From: Psychrobacter sp. FDAARGOS_221
GTDB lineage: Bacteria > Pseudomonadota > Gammaproteobacteria > Pseudomonadales > Moraxellaceae
Assembly: GCF_002313155.2 (NCBI RefSeq)
Contig: NZ_NWFK02000001.1
Location: 868,001-932,000 of the forward strand
Reading direction: 5' to 3'
Length of the DNA: 64,000 nt
In this document: in pieces, positions 28,889-38,853 of the stretch
Layout: each line of letters begins with the position of its first letter
Position numbering within the stretch: position 1 is the first letter of the stretch
Notes under the pieces: generated by a model
What the model was told of the DNA's origin: nothing
What the model saw: the letters and a program-made list of their open reading frames with translations, nothing else
Database searches by the model: none
Made by a program: the position numbers and the translations under genes

Positions 28889-30178
28889 TTAACTCAGGCT
28901 GTCTAACCCACGCGCCAAGTCGGCGATAATATCTTCTGCATCTTCTAGGCCAACGGACAGGCGAATCAAGGCATCGGTAACACCCGCTTCATCACGGGAT
29001 TGCTGTGAGATTCTAAAGTGTGTGGTGGTCGCCGGATGGGTAACTGTGGTTTTGGCATCACCCAAGTTATTGGTAATAGACACCATTTGAGTGCTGTCGA
29101 TGACGTGCCAAGCGGCAGACTGCTGCGTGTGCTCACCAACTGCTTTTACTTCAAAGCCCATAATCGCGCCAAAACAGTTCTCACGATGGTGCTGCTGCTT
29201 AGCTAGGTTATGCATCGGATGACTGGTTAGGCCGGAGAAATGCACTTTGCTCACATTAGGGTGTGCTTCTAAGTAGGCTGCAACTTTGTTGGCATTATCA
29301 CAGTGCGCTTGCATACGTAAGTTTAAGGTTTCTAAGCCTTTGATAAATACCCACGCATTAAATGGACTCATACTAATACCGCCTGAGCGCACCACCACAA
29401 AGGCCTGTTGCATCAGCTCATCGCTACCAACTAGCGCACCACCAAGTACTCGCCCTTGCCCATCAATATATTTGGTCGCTGAGTGAATCACCACATCGGC
29501 ACCAAATTGTAGCGGACGCTGAATGGCTGGAGTCGCAAAGCAGTTATCTACTACAAATAACGCACCGTGCTGATGCGCAATGTCGCTAATAGCACGTAAA
29601 TCTGCAATTTGACCCAAAGGATTACTTGGAGTTTCACAAAATAGCAGTTTGGTATTCGGCTGTATCGCTTGTGCCCAGGCATCATTGTCAAAACAATCAA
29701 CATAAGTAACGCTGACACCAAACTTGCCCATAAAGTTATTAAACAGGCCAACAGAGGAGCCAAATAGCTGTTTAGCTGCGACAATGTGATCGCCTTGTTT
29801 CAGATAAGCCAGACACATGGTCAAAATAGCGCCCATACCAGAAGCGGTCGCAACTGCTCGCTCACCGCCTTCTAATGCAGCTAAGCGGCGCTCAAAGGTA
29901 CGCACTGTCGGATTGGTATGACGTGAATAGACATTACCGGTCTTAGTGCCGTTAAAGTGTGCAGCAGCATCTGCAGCTGAAGCATACACATAAGAGCTGG
30001 TAGTATAGATGGGGTCGTTGTGCTCCCCTTCATCACTACGATGTTGGCCGGCACGCACCGCAATGGTCTGCATCCCATAATCTTGGGCTAAATCCAATGC
30101 GTCGCTACACCAGTTATTGTCTAGACCTGCAGGCTGATTATCTTGAGTCGGCTTGTTGCTTTGATTGGTGTCTATCAT
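28889..30178 (-). CDS. metZ: O-succinylhomoserine sulfhydrylase
   Basis: PLP enzyme of the Cys/Met metabolism family making homocysteine from O-succinylhomoserine and sulfide. The 429 residues open with a polar tail, then MQTIAVRAGQHRSDEGEHNDPIYTTSSYVY. YSRHTNPTV and ATASGMGAIL are family motifs, and the PLP lysine is Lys236 in HSATKYIDGQGRVLGG. The QGRVLGG run is typical of MetZ rather than of MetB or MetY. ATG 30178. The gene diverges from the dehydrogenase at 30429. Confidence 0.94.
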   Translation of the reverse strand: MIDTNQSNKPTQDNQPAGLDNNWCSDALDLAQDYGMQTIAVRAGQHRSDEGEHNDPIYTTSSYVYASAADAAAHFNGTKTGNVYSRHTNPTVRTFERRLAALEGGERAVATASGMGAILTMCLAYLKQGDHIVAAKQLFGSSVGLFNNFMGKFGVSVTYVDCFDNDAWAQAIQPNTKLLFCETPSNPLGQIADLRAISDIAHQHGALFVVDNCFATPAIQRPLQFGADVVIHSATKYIDGQGRVLGGALVGSDELMQQAFVVVRSGGISMSPFNAWVFIKGLETLNLRMQAHCDNANKVAAYLEAHPNVSKVHFSGLTSHPMHNLAKQQHHRENCFGAIMGFEVKAVGEHTQQSAAWHVIDSTQMVSITNNLGDAKTTVTHPATTTHFRISQQSRDEAGVTDALIRLSVGLEDAEDIIADLARGLDSLS

Positions 30179-30428
30179 AGTATTATCAGCTAATTGTGTT
30201 TAAGTGAATAAAAAACGGTATTATTATGGCAAATACGTTACAGTTTATATAAGTGGCTTATATGGTTAATTATTTATACGCTATTTTAACGATAGTTTAA
30301 TTATTTTGCGTGACTTTATGCTGTTCTAATCTAGGTTAACGCTATTCTGTTTTTAAATATAGGACAAGTCAATAACAATTCAAAGGTGTTTATTAGACCC
30401 ATCATAACTATTAGATAAGGAATCATCC

Positions 30429-31394
30429 ATGGATATCACAACAACCAATACAAACTCAGCAAACCCTTCGACAAACCCTGACACCCCACTGTTTCAACCA
30501 AAAGCAGCGATTGAATCGGTTAGCTTTTTGGGTCTTGGCGCCATGGGTCATCACATGGCCAAGCACTTAGTGGGTCAATTTGATCGCGTGATGGTCTGGA
30601 ACCGTAGCTTCGAGACCGCTGAAGCACATGCTAAGCAATTTGGCACACAAGCAGTTAGCCTTGAGCAAGCGGTCAGCGCCGATGTTATCTTTTCATGCCT
30701 GCCCACCAGTGATGTGGTAGACAGTATTATTGAGCAAGCATTACCACATATGCGCGCCAATAGCGTCTGGGTCGATTGTACCAGTGGTGTGCCTGAGCAA
30801 GCCAAACAGAGCCAAGCCAAATTAGCAGCCATTGGCTGTCAATTTATAGATGCGCCAGTGTCAGGACAAACGGCTGGTGCAGACGCCGGTACATTAACGG
30901 TTATGGTCGGTGCAGAAGCAGCGGCGCTTGAATATGCCAAACCAGCCATTGACTGCTTCGCCGGTTTGATTGTACACGTGGGTCCATCAGGTGCTGGGTT
31001 TGCGGTGAAAGCAGTCAACAATACCTTATTTGCAATCAATGCTTGGGCAGCCGCTGAAGGCTTGAGTGTGCTAAAAGCGCATGGCGTCAATCCAAGTGCC
31101 GCACTAAGCTGTATCAATAAGGCCAGCGGTCAAAGCTTTGCGACGTTAGCCACTTTCCCTGACCGCATTGTCAACCGTGAATTCCCAAAAACCTTTACCT
31201 TAGATTTAATGGCCAAAGATTGCGGCATTGCCATTGACTTACAGACCGAGAAAAAAGTACCGACCCCAGTGATGGCACAAGTGGCCAGCTTAATCCGTGC
31301 TGCCAGCAATCAGCAGGCACCTGGCACAGTCGACTTTTCAGAGTTTGCTAAGTTTTATGAAATGTTCACTGGCATCACAATTGAAGATGACTGA
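30429..31394 (+). CDS. NAD(P)-dependent beta-hydroxyacid dehydrogenase (3-hydroxyisobutyrate dehydrogenase family)
   Basis: Oxidoreductase of 321 residues with an N-terminal Rossmann domain (SFLGLGAMGHHMAKHLV near residue 33; FSCLPTSDVVDSII) and an all-helical C-terminal domain. The substrate motif DAPVSGQTAGADAGTLTVMVGG-like and the catalytic lysine in GFAVKAVNNTLFAIN near residue 198 identify the beta-hydroxyacid dehydrogenase family. Which hydroxyacid is used (3-hydroxyisobutyrate, tartronate semialdehyde or another) is not decidable. A 25-residue Asn/Thr/Pro-rich N-terminal extension precedes the fold. AAGGA precedes the ATG. Confidence 0.9.
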   Translation: MDITTTNTNSANPSTNPDTPLFQPKAAIESVSFLGLGAMGHHMAKHLVGQFDRVMVWNRSFETAEAHAKQFGTQAVSLEQAVSADVIFSCLPTSDVVDSIIEQALPHMRANSVWVDCTSGVPEQAKQSQAKLAAIGCQFIDAPVSGQTAGADAGTLTVMVGAEAAALEYAKPAIDCFAGLIVHVGPSGAGFAVKAVNNTLFAINAWAAAEGLSVLKAHGVNPSAALSCINKASGQSFATLATFPDRIVNREFPKTFTLDLMAKDCGIAIDLQTEKKVPTPVMAQVASLIRAASNQQAPGTVDFSEFAKFYEMFTGITIEDD

Positions 31395-31645
31395 TTCACT
31401 ATGTAAGAGAATTAAGTAGCGTAATAGGATTAAGTAACCCTTAATCCTGTTATAAACATCTTTTATTTCAATAGTTTAAATCTTTTATTGCATTAAGCGC
31501 TTGTCGGTAGTTAGCGTTGCCTTGAGTTTGGCATGACCAACTGCCCTGGTTCAGTGTAAAATACCTATTTTACGACATTAAATATTAACTAAACTGTAAC
31601 TGTAATAATCGCTGAGCAAACCCTATTAAACGAGGTAGTATTATT

Positions 31646-33502
31646 TTGAACGGCATGTTAAATGGCGACCCAAACCTAAGCCATCGGCTACATCCAAACA
31701 AGCGACTATCACCAAACAGTGAGTCGAAGATGGGTAGCCCACTTTGGCTGCTGTTAGTGATACTAATACTACCGATGCTTAGCGCTTGTAACACACTGCC
31801 GGCGCAACCGCATACTGCTAAAAGTGTACGCTTGAGCAACCTGTTAGAGTCGCATTATAAAGATGCAGACCGCGGTGATAAGCAAACCATATTAAACGCG
31901 CAAGCCCCTAACTATCAACCCATCACTAACCCATACACAGAGCGCCAAAAGATTCGTTTGACCGAATCTATCAACGAACAAAGTGAGCTGCACCCTAACC
32001 AATCTGGCTATCATACAATTATTACCGGCTCTAACGCCTTCGCTGCACGTAGTGTGTTAAGCGACATGGCCCGCGAAAGCATCGATGTTCAATATTATAT
32101 TTGGCACAACGATCAAGCCGGACAGCTACTGTTAAAGAAGTTATGGCAAGCGGCTGAGCGTGGGGTAATTGTTCGCTTTTTGCTTGATGACTTTAATAAC
32201 ACCGCTGCTTTAGATAAGCACTTATTGCGCTTTGCTAGCCATCCGAATATTGCCGTACGTTTGGTCAACCCTTTATCACACCGCAAGCTACAAACCCTAA
32301 ACTATGTCACTGATCTTAGGCGTATTAATCATCGCATGCATAATAAAAGCATGACCTTTGATCGTAACTTAAGTATTATCGGCGGCCGCAATGTGGGTGA
32401 CGAGTATTTGAGTAATAATGAATTCAACCAGTTTGCCGATTTAGATGTGTTATTAATCGGTGATGTGGTTGATGAAGTGACCGACAGCTTCGATCGCTAT
32501 TGGCGCTCACCGCTGGCGTTTGATATTGAAACCTTGGTAAAACCCAGTCTAGCCGATAAGCGTCAAAGCCATGTTCAAAGCAATACCCAAACTAATACTA
32601 ACAACAACGCTGATAAAAGTTCACAGACACCGGTCTCTGCCAACACTACCCAAACTTCTAATGGCAAACTAGACTTTATTGGCCAGTTAGATAAAATCAG
32701 CTTCGACGAGCGCGGTAATAAAGCCCAAAGCCTGACCGCCTATTTGCAAGCGCTACAAAAATCGCGAATCGATATTGATTTGATTAATAAACAAGTACCT
32801 TTTCGCTGGGCACCCATGACTTTCTTAGATGATGACGTCGATAAGTTGGTCAATGACGCCTCTGTGGATAGCCACTTAGTGTATAAGCTAAGAGACCTAT
32901 TAGGCACTCCGGATACCCATTTATCTATCATTTCATCGTATTTTGTTCCCACTAAGGACGGCGTGGCTACATTAATCAAACTTGCAGAACAAGGCGTTCA
33001 GGTTAAAATACTCACCAATTCGTTTAATGCCACTGATGTGGCTGCTGTTCATGCTGGTTACGCCCAGTGGCGCCTACCCTTGCTCAAAGCTGGGGTTGAG
33101 ATATATGAACTAAAAGCAACCGCAGGTACCGAAGAGCGTGAGAACAAACTGTGGCGTGCGCGCTCACAGTCTTCTACCAGCTTACATGCTAAGGCGTTTG
33201 CTGTAGATGATCATCATGTGTTTATCGGCTCATATAACGTTGACCCACGTTCAGCCAATATCAATACTGAAATGGGTGTGGTTATTGAAGACAGCGAACT
33301 TGCGGACAAGCTGCACGCTGCTATTAGTGAAGACTTATTACCTCAAGCCTATCGCTTAGTATTAACACCACAAGATGAATTGCGTTGGCAGACCATTGAA
33401 GATGGGATGCCTGTGATTCATGAAAAAGAGCCTGATGTTGGCTTTATGGACAGCTTTTGGATTACGGTGATGTCGTTAATGCCAATTGATTGGTTGTTAT
33501 AA
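31646..33502 (+). CDS. Phospholipase D-family protein, ClsC-like cardiolipin synthase
   Basis: Two HKD motifs mark a phospholipase D-type transferase: HNKSMTFD followed by IIGGRNVGDEYL near residue 230, and HAKAFAVDDHHVFIGSYNVDPRS near residue 515. The architecture resembles ClsC (YmdC) cardiolipin synthases. A hydrophobic segment with LPMLSACN near residue 40-48 suggests a lipoprotein or membrane anchor. Between the halves lies a low-complexity Asn/Gln/Thr linker around residues 308-340. TTG at 31646 is taken as start because GAGGT (31632-31636) is nine bases before it; ATG 31655 is the alternative. The C terminus MDSFWITVMSLMPIDWLL is hydrophobic. Confidence 0.88.
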   Translation: MNGMLNGDPNLSHRLHPNKRLSPNSESKMGSPLWLLLVILILPMLSACNTLPAQPHTAKSVRLSNLLESHYKDADRGDKQTILNAQAPNYQPITNPYTERQKIRLTESINEQSELHPNQSGYHTIITGSNAFAARSVLSDMARESIDVQYYIWHNDQAGQLLLKKLWQAAERGVIVRFLLDDFNNTAALDKHLLRFASHPNIAVRLVNPLSHRKLQTLNYVTDLRRINHRMHNKSMTFDRNLSIIGGRNVGDEYLSNNEFNQFADLDVLLIGDVVDEVTDSFDRYWRSPLAFDIETLVKPSLADKRQSHVQSNTQTNTNNNADKSSQTPVSANTTQTSNGKLDFIGQLDKISFDERGNKAQSLTAYLQALQKSRIDIDLINKQVPFRWAPMTFLDDDVDKLVNDASVDSHLVYKLRDLLGTPDTHLSIISSYFVPTKDGVATLIKLAEQGVQVKILTNSFNATDVAAVHAGYAQWRLPLLKAGVEIYELKATAGTEERENKLWRARSQSSTSLHAKAFAVDDHHVFIGSYNVDPRSANINTEMGVVIEDSELADKLHAAISEDLLPQAYRLVLTPQDELRWQTIEDGMPVIHEKEPDVGFMDSFWITVMSLMPIDWLL

Positions 33503-33620
33503 TTCAGTTTTAAACAGAATAGCCAAATCAATTGAGCCACAACCAAATTAACTTAAAACGAATAACTTATAAACCAATTAAGTAATAACAAAGCCAGCTA
33601 AGTTAGCTTATGGCTTTAAG

Positions 33621-33660
33621 ACTGCTGCTACTGCTGCTACTGTTACTGCTGCTGCTAATA
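33621..33660. repeat. Trinucleotide (CTG/CTA) microsatellite
   Basis: About thirteen consecutive triplets of CTG, CTA and CTT type run in the gap between the phospholipase D-like gene and the first MFS gene. Such tracts can vary in length by slippage. Confidence 0.85.
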
Positions 33661-33753
33661 GTAATTACGTCCTATCACAGGGTTAAAGTTATTATTTTAT
33701 ACACTCTTTTACGCTTTAAATTTCTTATTGTTTCATAACTGAATGCGACGACT

Positions 33754-35061
33754 ATGCCTTTTATTGCCTTAACAAATAATCAAACTTCCCTATCTCCAAA
33801 GCAATTAATGGTTATTTGCTTTGGCAATGCCGTGGCTTATTTTGATTTTTTGATCTACCTTTTTATGGCGGATATCATCAGTGCAACTTTCTTTCCGACC
33901 CATGAAAACCCAGTATTAGCCAAACTTCAAGCGTTTAGCTTATTTAGTGCCGGTTACCTAACCCGTCCGATCGGTGCGCTGCTGATTGGTCGCTATGCGG
34001 ATGTCAGCGGCCGTAAGCCTGCGTTACTGATGAGTCTGCTTTGTATTGCCATTACCACTTTGATAACCGCCTCACTACCTACTTATGCGCAGGTGGGCAT
34101 GCTGGCGCCGATTTTATTTTTCGTCGCTCGATTATTTCAAGGTATGGCCTTTGGTGCGCATACGCCATTAGGCTGGGTATATATTGCTGAGCATGTGCCT
34201 AAGAGCAACTTGGCAACTTATCTAAGCTTCGTGACTGCCAGCTTTATGTTCGGTCAACTTGGGGCCAACCTATTATTTGAAGCGTTAACCACGACTTATA
34301 CCCAAGAACAGCTTATCGACAGCGGTTGGCGCATTCCTTTTGTGTGGGGTGCCATGCTAAGCTTCGTGGCAGTTATGCTTTGGAATGTGCTTGATGAAAC
34401 CCCTATCTTCTCTTGTCAGCAAGTAGCCAAAAAGTATGTGCCTAAGTTGGCCGAGATAGGTTTTAACTTTAGACGCTTTAACGCCATTTTCTTAGCTTTA
34501 GTATTGACCTTTATTATCTCTAGTCTCAGCATGGTGATTGCTTTATTACTGCCAGAGTTGATTTTGATGCGCTTTAGTGTTGATGAGTCGATGCTGAGTT
34601 TTTCAAACAACCTAGGGCTTTTATTCTTGATGATTGGCTGTGTATTTTTTGGCTTAATTGCAGATAAGAGCAGTACCGGTAAAGCGTTGATGATGGGATC
34701 TTTTGCGTTGATTATTCAAGCACTGGCTTTTTATTATCATTTAGAAAACAGTGCCGGCTCATTCATCTTATTAATGTATGCCATTTTGGGATTCTGTGCG
34801 GGTATCATGAGCTTGGGTTCTGTTATCTTGGTACAGTTGTTCCCAACAGAAGTCAGAGTGATAGCAGTCGGATTAACCTATAACTGTACTTACGCGGTTA
34901 TCGGTACTGCACTACCGTTTGGTTTGGCTTATGCAACCAATATGATTAGCTTCTCACCAGCGTTGTATTTAACCTTTGTGGGTCTGGTCAGCTTTATTAT
35001 TGGCTTGTATATTTTCCGCTTACCAAAATTTAGAGATTTGGATGCCTCGCTTAAGCTTTAA
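33754..35061 (+). CDS. MFS transporter, metabolite:H+ symporter (MHS) type, paralog 1
   Basis: Twelve-helix major facilitator, 435 residues, similar to the ProP/ShiA branch. The loop after helix 2 carries LIGRYADVSGRKPALLMSL, the MHS signature, and GMAFGAHTPLGWVYIAEHVP follows helix 4. It aligns over its whole length with the next gene, for instance in SPALYLTFVGL near the C terminus, showing a tandem duplication. A remnant of a third copy lies after the second gene. No substrate can be assigned; MHS members move osmolytes, organic acids or shikimate. Confidence 0.9.
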   Translation: MPFIALTNNQTSLSPKQLMVICFGNAVAYFDFLIYLFMADIISATFFPTHENPVLAKLQAFSLFSAGYLTRPIGALLIGRYADVSGRKPALLMSLLCIAITTLITASLPTYAQVGMLAPILFFVARLFQGMAFGAHTPLGWVYIAEHVPKSNLATYLSFVTASFMFGQLGANLLFEALTTTYTQEQLIDSGWRIPFVWGAMLSFVAVMLWNVLDETPIFSCQQVAKKYVPKLAEIGFNFRRFNAIFLALVLTFIISSLSMVIALLLPELILMRFSVDESMLSFSNNLGLLFLMIGCVFFGLIADKSSTGKALMMGSFALIIQALAFYYHLENSAGSFILLMYAILGFCAGIMSLGSVILVQLFPTEVRVIAVGLTYNCTYAVIGTALPFGLAYATNMISFSPALYLTFVGLVSFIIGLYIFRLPKFRDLDASLKL

Positions 35062-35348
35062 AGCTTGGCATCATATAATGACAGTTTTTTCTATAAAGCA
35101 GTTTATTTACAGGGTTTTTCTTGTTATTCTGTTTTTAAATAGCAACAGCGTTAGCTTAGTCTAACACTGCATAATTAGAGCTAATGTGTTCTTTATCGGC
35201 AACATGGCATATTTATTTTAATAGCAGTCGCAAACTATAGTTTGTTATCTACTTTTTAGTGCCAATGATATTGTGCCAATAACAATTTACCGCTTTCTTG
35301 TAGCCCTCTACAGGTTATCGGTGTTCAAGATAAAGATACCCCACATTT

Positions 35349-36761
35349 ATGACTGCTAATCAACATGACAATACCCCGCCACACCTCAGACAGGTATTGG
35401 CAGGGGCTACTGATGACACCTCCTCTATCAAAGATCAGACCGCTGACACAGCCAATCAATCTGACTATGTCACTCCGCCTACCTCACAAATACTGTTTGT
35501 CGTCTTTACCAGTATGGTGGGTTGCTTCGACTTTTTAATCTACTTTTACTTGGCTGATGTCATTAATCAGGCCTTTTTTCCCGCCTTATCAAACTCTTGG
35601 TTAAACCAACTGCAAACCATTGGTCTGCTTAGTGCCGGCTTTTTATCACGGCCAATCGGCGGACTGCTTATCGGACGCTATGGTGATATCCATGGACGCA
35701 AACCTGCTTTATTTATTAGCTTAAGCTTTTTGTGTGCCGCTACCATTGTGACTATATTTTTACCCACTTATGCTCAAATAGGCATGCTGGCACCAATATT
35801 GTTTGTGTTAACACGACTGTTGCAAGGTATGGCGTTTGGGGTATTTTCGCCTTTAAGCTGGGTATTTATTGCCGAACACGCCTCAAAGCACAGCATCAGT
35901 ACTTATTGTAGTCTTGCAGTAGCTGGCTTGATTGCTGGTAACCTGGCTGCTGTGTTATTTGCGAAAGTATTGCTAAGCACCCTAACCATGGCTGAGCTGA
36001 CCAGCTTTGGCTGGCGCATTCCTTTTGTGATAGGCAGCGTGCTAAGTTTGGTAGCATTATACTGTTGGCGTTATACCAAAGAAACCCCAGTATTTACTAC
36101 CTTAAAGAACCAGCGCAACAGTACGCCTCGTTATTTGCAGGTATTTTCTGCCTTTAATCAACCGCTTGCTTTAACCTTAAGTCTCATTATTGCTTTTTTA
36201 CAAGCCAGCCTAATCATGGTCGCTGTGTTATTGCTACCGAAGTTAATCGCGATTAAGTTTAGTTTGCCTTCTACCTTTACCAATTATGCCATTTTGTTGG
36301 GTCTAATTTTTCAGCTGATAGGCTGCTTGTTTTATGGCTGTATGGCCGATCGGTTCGGTACAGGTAGAGCGCTTATTGTTGCTGCCACGGCGTTAATCCT
36401 ACAAGCCTTGATATTCTATAACCAGTTAAGTTATGGCAATGGTGATTACATTTTATTGTTGTACGCTTTGCTTGGCTTTTGTAGTGGCATGATTGGGCTA
36501 TTTCCTTCGATCTTATTACAACTGTTTCCGACCCAAGTTCGCCTCACCTCTTTATCGATTACTTACACCTGTGCTTCTGCTATTGCAGGTACCGCACTAC
36601 CGGTGGCTCTGTATTATCTGACCAATGTGGTCAGCTTCTCTCCTGCGTTATATCTTACTTTTGTGGGTTTGACTACCATGGTATTGGGTGTCTATCTGCA
36701 TCATATGGCCTTGTTTAATCAACTGGATAATTTGCAGTCATCGACTATCAGCAATCGCTAA
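35349..36761 (+). CDS. MFS transporter, MHS type, paralog 2
   Basis: Paralog of the preceding transporter, 470 residues, with a 45-residue polar N-terminal extension before the first helix. LIGRYGDIHGRKPALFISL and GMAFGVFSPLSWVFIAEHAS match the first copy, and the C terminus YLTNVVSFSPALYLTFVGLT matches both the first gene and the remnant downstream. It is 287 bases after paralog 1, with no clear promoter or terminator recognised. The ribosome site is weak. Confidence 0.9.
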   Translation: MTANQHDNTPPHLRQVLAGATDDTSSIKDQTADTANQSDYVTPPTSQILFVVFTSMVGCFDFLIYFYLADVINQAFFPALSNSWLNQLQTIGLLSAGFLSRPIGGLLIGRYGDIHGRKPALFISLSFLCAATIVTIFLPTYAQIGMLAPILFVLTRLLQGMAFGVFSPLSWVFIAEHASKHSISTYCSLAVAGLIAGNLAAVLFAKVLLSTLTMAELTSFGWRIPFVIGSVLSLVALYCWRYTKETPVFTTLKNQRNSTPRYLQVFSAFNQPLALTLSLIIAFLQASLIMVAVLLLPKLIAIKFSLPSTFTNYAILLGLIFQLIGCLFYGCMADRFGTGRALIVAATALILQALIFYNQLSYGNGDYILLLYALLGFCSGMIGLFPSILLQLFPTQVRLTSLSITYTCASAIAGTALPVALYYLTNVVSFSPALYLTFVGLTTMVLGVYLHHMALFNQLDNLQSSTISNR

Positions 36762-36984
36762 GATTGCAAGTTTTATTAAAATCTATTATTTGATTGTTGT
36801 ATCTCTATTGTTTGCTGCTTATTGGTTCATACTTTATTTTACCAGTAGCATCAGTGCTACCCCTGGGTTGTTTCTGATGTTTATTGGCGTTATGGCCTTT
36901 ATACTGGGTTGGTTTTTTTATAACATACCCAGCTTTAGCAAGCTTGAAAGCCAGACTCAGATTGCACAGCCAGTCATGGTATAA
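36760..36984 (+). pseudogene. C-terminal remnant of a third MFS paralog
   Basis: An open frame just after paralog 2 encodes FILYFTSSISATPGLFLMFIGVMAFILGWFFYNIPSFSKLE. It matches the last transmembrane helix and tail of both upstream transporters position by position (compare YLTNVVSFSPALYLTFVGLT and MALFNQLDNLQ). Nothing of the rest of the protein precedes it, so it looks like the surviving end of a deleted third tandem copy. The frame can be extended upstream to an ATG at 36688 that overlaps paralog 2 out of frame, but that start is not believable. Confidence 0.75.
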
Positions 36985-37052
36985 TGCAGCGCCATGCATA
37001 AGCTGATGTTTGCTTAGGCTAAATACAACATAACACAAGGGTTTGAGACTAA

Positions 37053-38051
37053 ATGCTTGATATCATGCACAACAAACGCCTATCGGTTGCCCCTATGATC
37101 GACTGGACTACCACCGATTATAGATACTTTGCTCGCTTATTTAACCCGCATGTTTATTTGTATACCGAGATGATCTCAACCGGTGCCATTTTGCATGGTA
37201 ATACCGATCGTCTATTGCGTTATGATGATATTCAACATCCGTTAGTACTACAACTGGGCGGTGCTGATATTGGCGAGATGAGCCGGTGCACGGTTATTGC
37301 ACAGCAGCGTGGCTTTGATGAGATCAATATTAATGTGGGCTGCCCTTCAGACAAAGTGCAGCATAATAAAATAGGCGCCTGTTTAATGGCAGAGCCGGAT
37401 ACCGTCGCCAGCTTAGTGCGTCATATGCAGGCTGAAGTAGATATTCCAGTAACGGTTAAGCACCGCATTGGTATTGATGAGTATGACAGCTATGAGTTTA
37501 TGCGTGACTTCGTGGCTGCCAGTGCTGAAGCTGGTTGTCAGCGCTTTATCGTTCATGCCAGAATAGCGTGGCTGCAAGGATTAAGCCCGAAGCAAAACCG
37601 AGAAATTCCGCCCCTACGTTATGATGATGTGTATCGACTAAAACAAGAGTTCCCCGAGCTCGATATCGAAATTAATGGCGGCATAGACAGCATCGAGCAA
37701 ATCAAACAGCACTTGCAACAAGTCGATGGGGTGATGATAGGACGTGCTGCCTACCATAATCCCTATATCCTGTCAGAGGCGATGCAGCTGTGGGGTGAAC
37801 CTAGTATCAGCCGTGAGCACATACTAGATAAGCTCTATCCCTATTTAGAACAGCAAGTTGCCAATGGTGAGCCACTGCCCTCTATTGCTCGCCACTTGTT
37901 GGGTCTATTCCAAGGGCTGCCTGGCGCTCGCAAATGGCGCCAAGCGTTAAGTGGCAAGCAACAACTCAGTGTCGATGAAATCAAAGCCGCGGCTGACTAT
38001 ACCTTCCAATTGATACACAAAGCAGAGCAAGCCGAACAGGCCGATTCATAA
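37053..38051 (+). CDS. dusA: tRNA-dihydrouridine(20/20a) synthase
   Basis: FMN-dependent enzyme reducing uridines in the tRNA D-loop. The 332 residues have the TIM-barrel start RLSVAPMIDWTTTDYRYFARLF, the catalytic cysteine in ININVGCPSDKVQ near residue 98, VTVKHRIGID, FIVHARIAWLQGLSPKQNREIPPLRY and INGGI, which together mark the DusA subgroup. An ATG at 37065 could also serve as start. It converges with the DUF411 gene, with six bases between the stops. Confidence 0.95.
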   Translation: MLDIMHNKRLSVAPMIDWTTTDYRYFARLFNPHVYLYTEMISTGAILHGNTDRLLRYDDIQHPLVLQLGGADIGEMSRCTVIAQQRGFDEININVGCPSDKVQHNKIGACLMAEPDTVASLVRHMQAEVDIPVTVKHRIGIDEYDSYEFMRDFVAASAEAGCQRFIVHARIAWLQGLSPKQNREIPPLRYDDVYRLKQEFPELDIEINGGIDSIEQIKQHLQQVDGVMIGRAAYHNPYILSEAMQLWGEPSISREHILDKLYPYLEQQVANGEPLPSIARHLLGLFQGLPGARKWRQALSGKQQLSVDEIKAAADYTFQLIHKAEQAEQADS

Positions 38052-38057
38052 ATCTGG

Positions 38058-38663
38058 TTATAGCTGCTGCTGTGGTGTGTCGACACTGGCAAACTCAATA
38101 ACAGAGCCATCTTTGTTAATCTGATACACCTTATAGGCCATAAACTGATCATCAACTTCCATGCCAGGGCTGCCGACCGGCATACCTGGTACGGTTAGAC
38201 CAATCGCATCAGCCGGTGGATTATCTAAGAACTGTGCGATAAATTTCGCCGGTACATGTCCTTCAAATACATAGCCATCTTCAGTCACAGCAGTATGACA
38301 CGACTGCATTTGTGGTGGAACACGATACTTCTCTTTGAATACCGATAAATTTTGTGGATGCTGAACCGCAGCATGCATGCCCGCCTTTTGGGCATAATCA
38401 ATCCATTCTGTACAGCATCCACAGTTAGGGTCCTTATACACAGTGGCAGAAACGCCTTGCAATAAGTCACTATGATTAGCGCTGACCTGCTCTACTTGCT
38501 GCTCTACCTGCTGGTCTGGCTGAACATTATTCGCTTGCTGAGCTTCTACTGGGCTGCTATTGCCACAGGCCGTCAGTAATGATATTACTGCTGCTGATAG
38601 CATTACTTTGCCGCCGCAGTGCAGTTGATGGGGTTTGATCAAATGTTGGCTGATAAGTCGCAT
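38058..38663 (-). CDS. DUF411 domain lipoprotein (putative metal-binding)
   Basis: Periplasmic lipoprotein with a DUF411 domain. The signal ends in lipobox LTAC (AAVISLLTACGN), followed by a Gln/Val-rich linker and the domain with the thioredoxin-like CGCC motif (VYKDPNCGCCTEWIDY), SCHTAVTEDGYVFEGHVP and GLTVPGMPVGSPGMEV. The conserved Cys, His and Met residues suggest copper or another metal. I chose ATG 38663, which has GAGGA seven bases upstream; an in-frame ATG at 38699 would add twelve residues. It is the last minus-strand gene after hmp, the isomerase gene and the hemerythrin gene, and a copper role would suit the nearby copper nitrite reductase. Confidence 0.9.
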   Translation of the reverse strand: MRLISQHLIKPHQLHCGGKVMLSAAVISLLTACGNSSPVEAQQANNVQPDQQVEQQVEQVSANHSDLLQGVSATVYKDPNCGCCTEWIDYAQKAGMHAAVQHPQNLSVFKEKYRVPPQMQSCHTAVTEDGYVFEGHVPAKFIAQFLDNPPADAIGLTVPGMPVGSPGMEVDDQFMAYKVYQINKDGSVIEFASVDTPQQQL

Positions 38664-38802
38664 CTTGTATCCTCTATCTGGTTTAAACTTAAAGTCCATT
38701 CTTTCCTACAATCTATAACTTAATAAAGTCTCTTTCTTAATGCATCTTACCTTAGCTATGATATAAAGTCATGGCCTACATAAGGGTGTGAGGTTATGGA
38801 TG

Positions 38803-38842
38803 GTTATCGGCACTTAGTAATAGTTATCGCCACTTAGTAACG
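38803..38842. repeat. Two tandem 20-bp near-identical units
   Basis: GTTATCGGCACTTAGTAATA is followed by GTTATCGCCACTTAGTAACG, then a decayed third copy GCTATCAACGATTAGCG reaches into the 3' end of the hemerythrin gene. Confidence 0.7.
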
Positions 38843-38853
38843 GCTATCAACGA

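Noticed and set aside
36688..36984. 98-codon ORF as an intact small membrane protein
   Set aside because: Its start overlaps the preceding transporter out of frame, and the part after 36760 matches the C terminus of that transporter family, so a remnant is the better reading.
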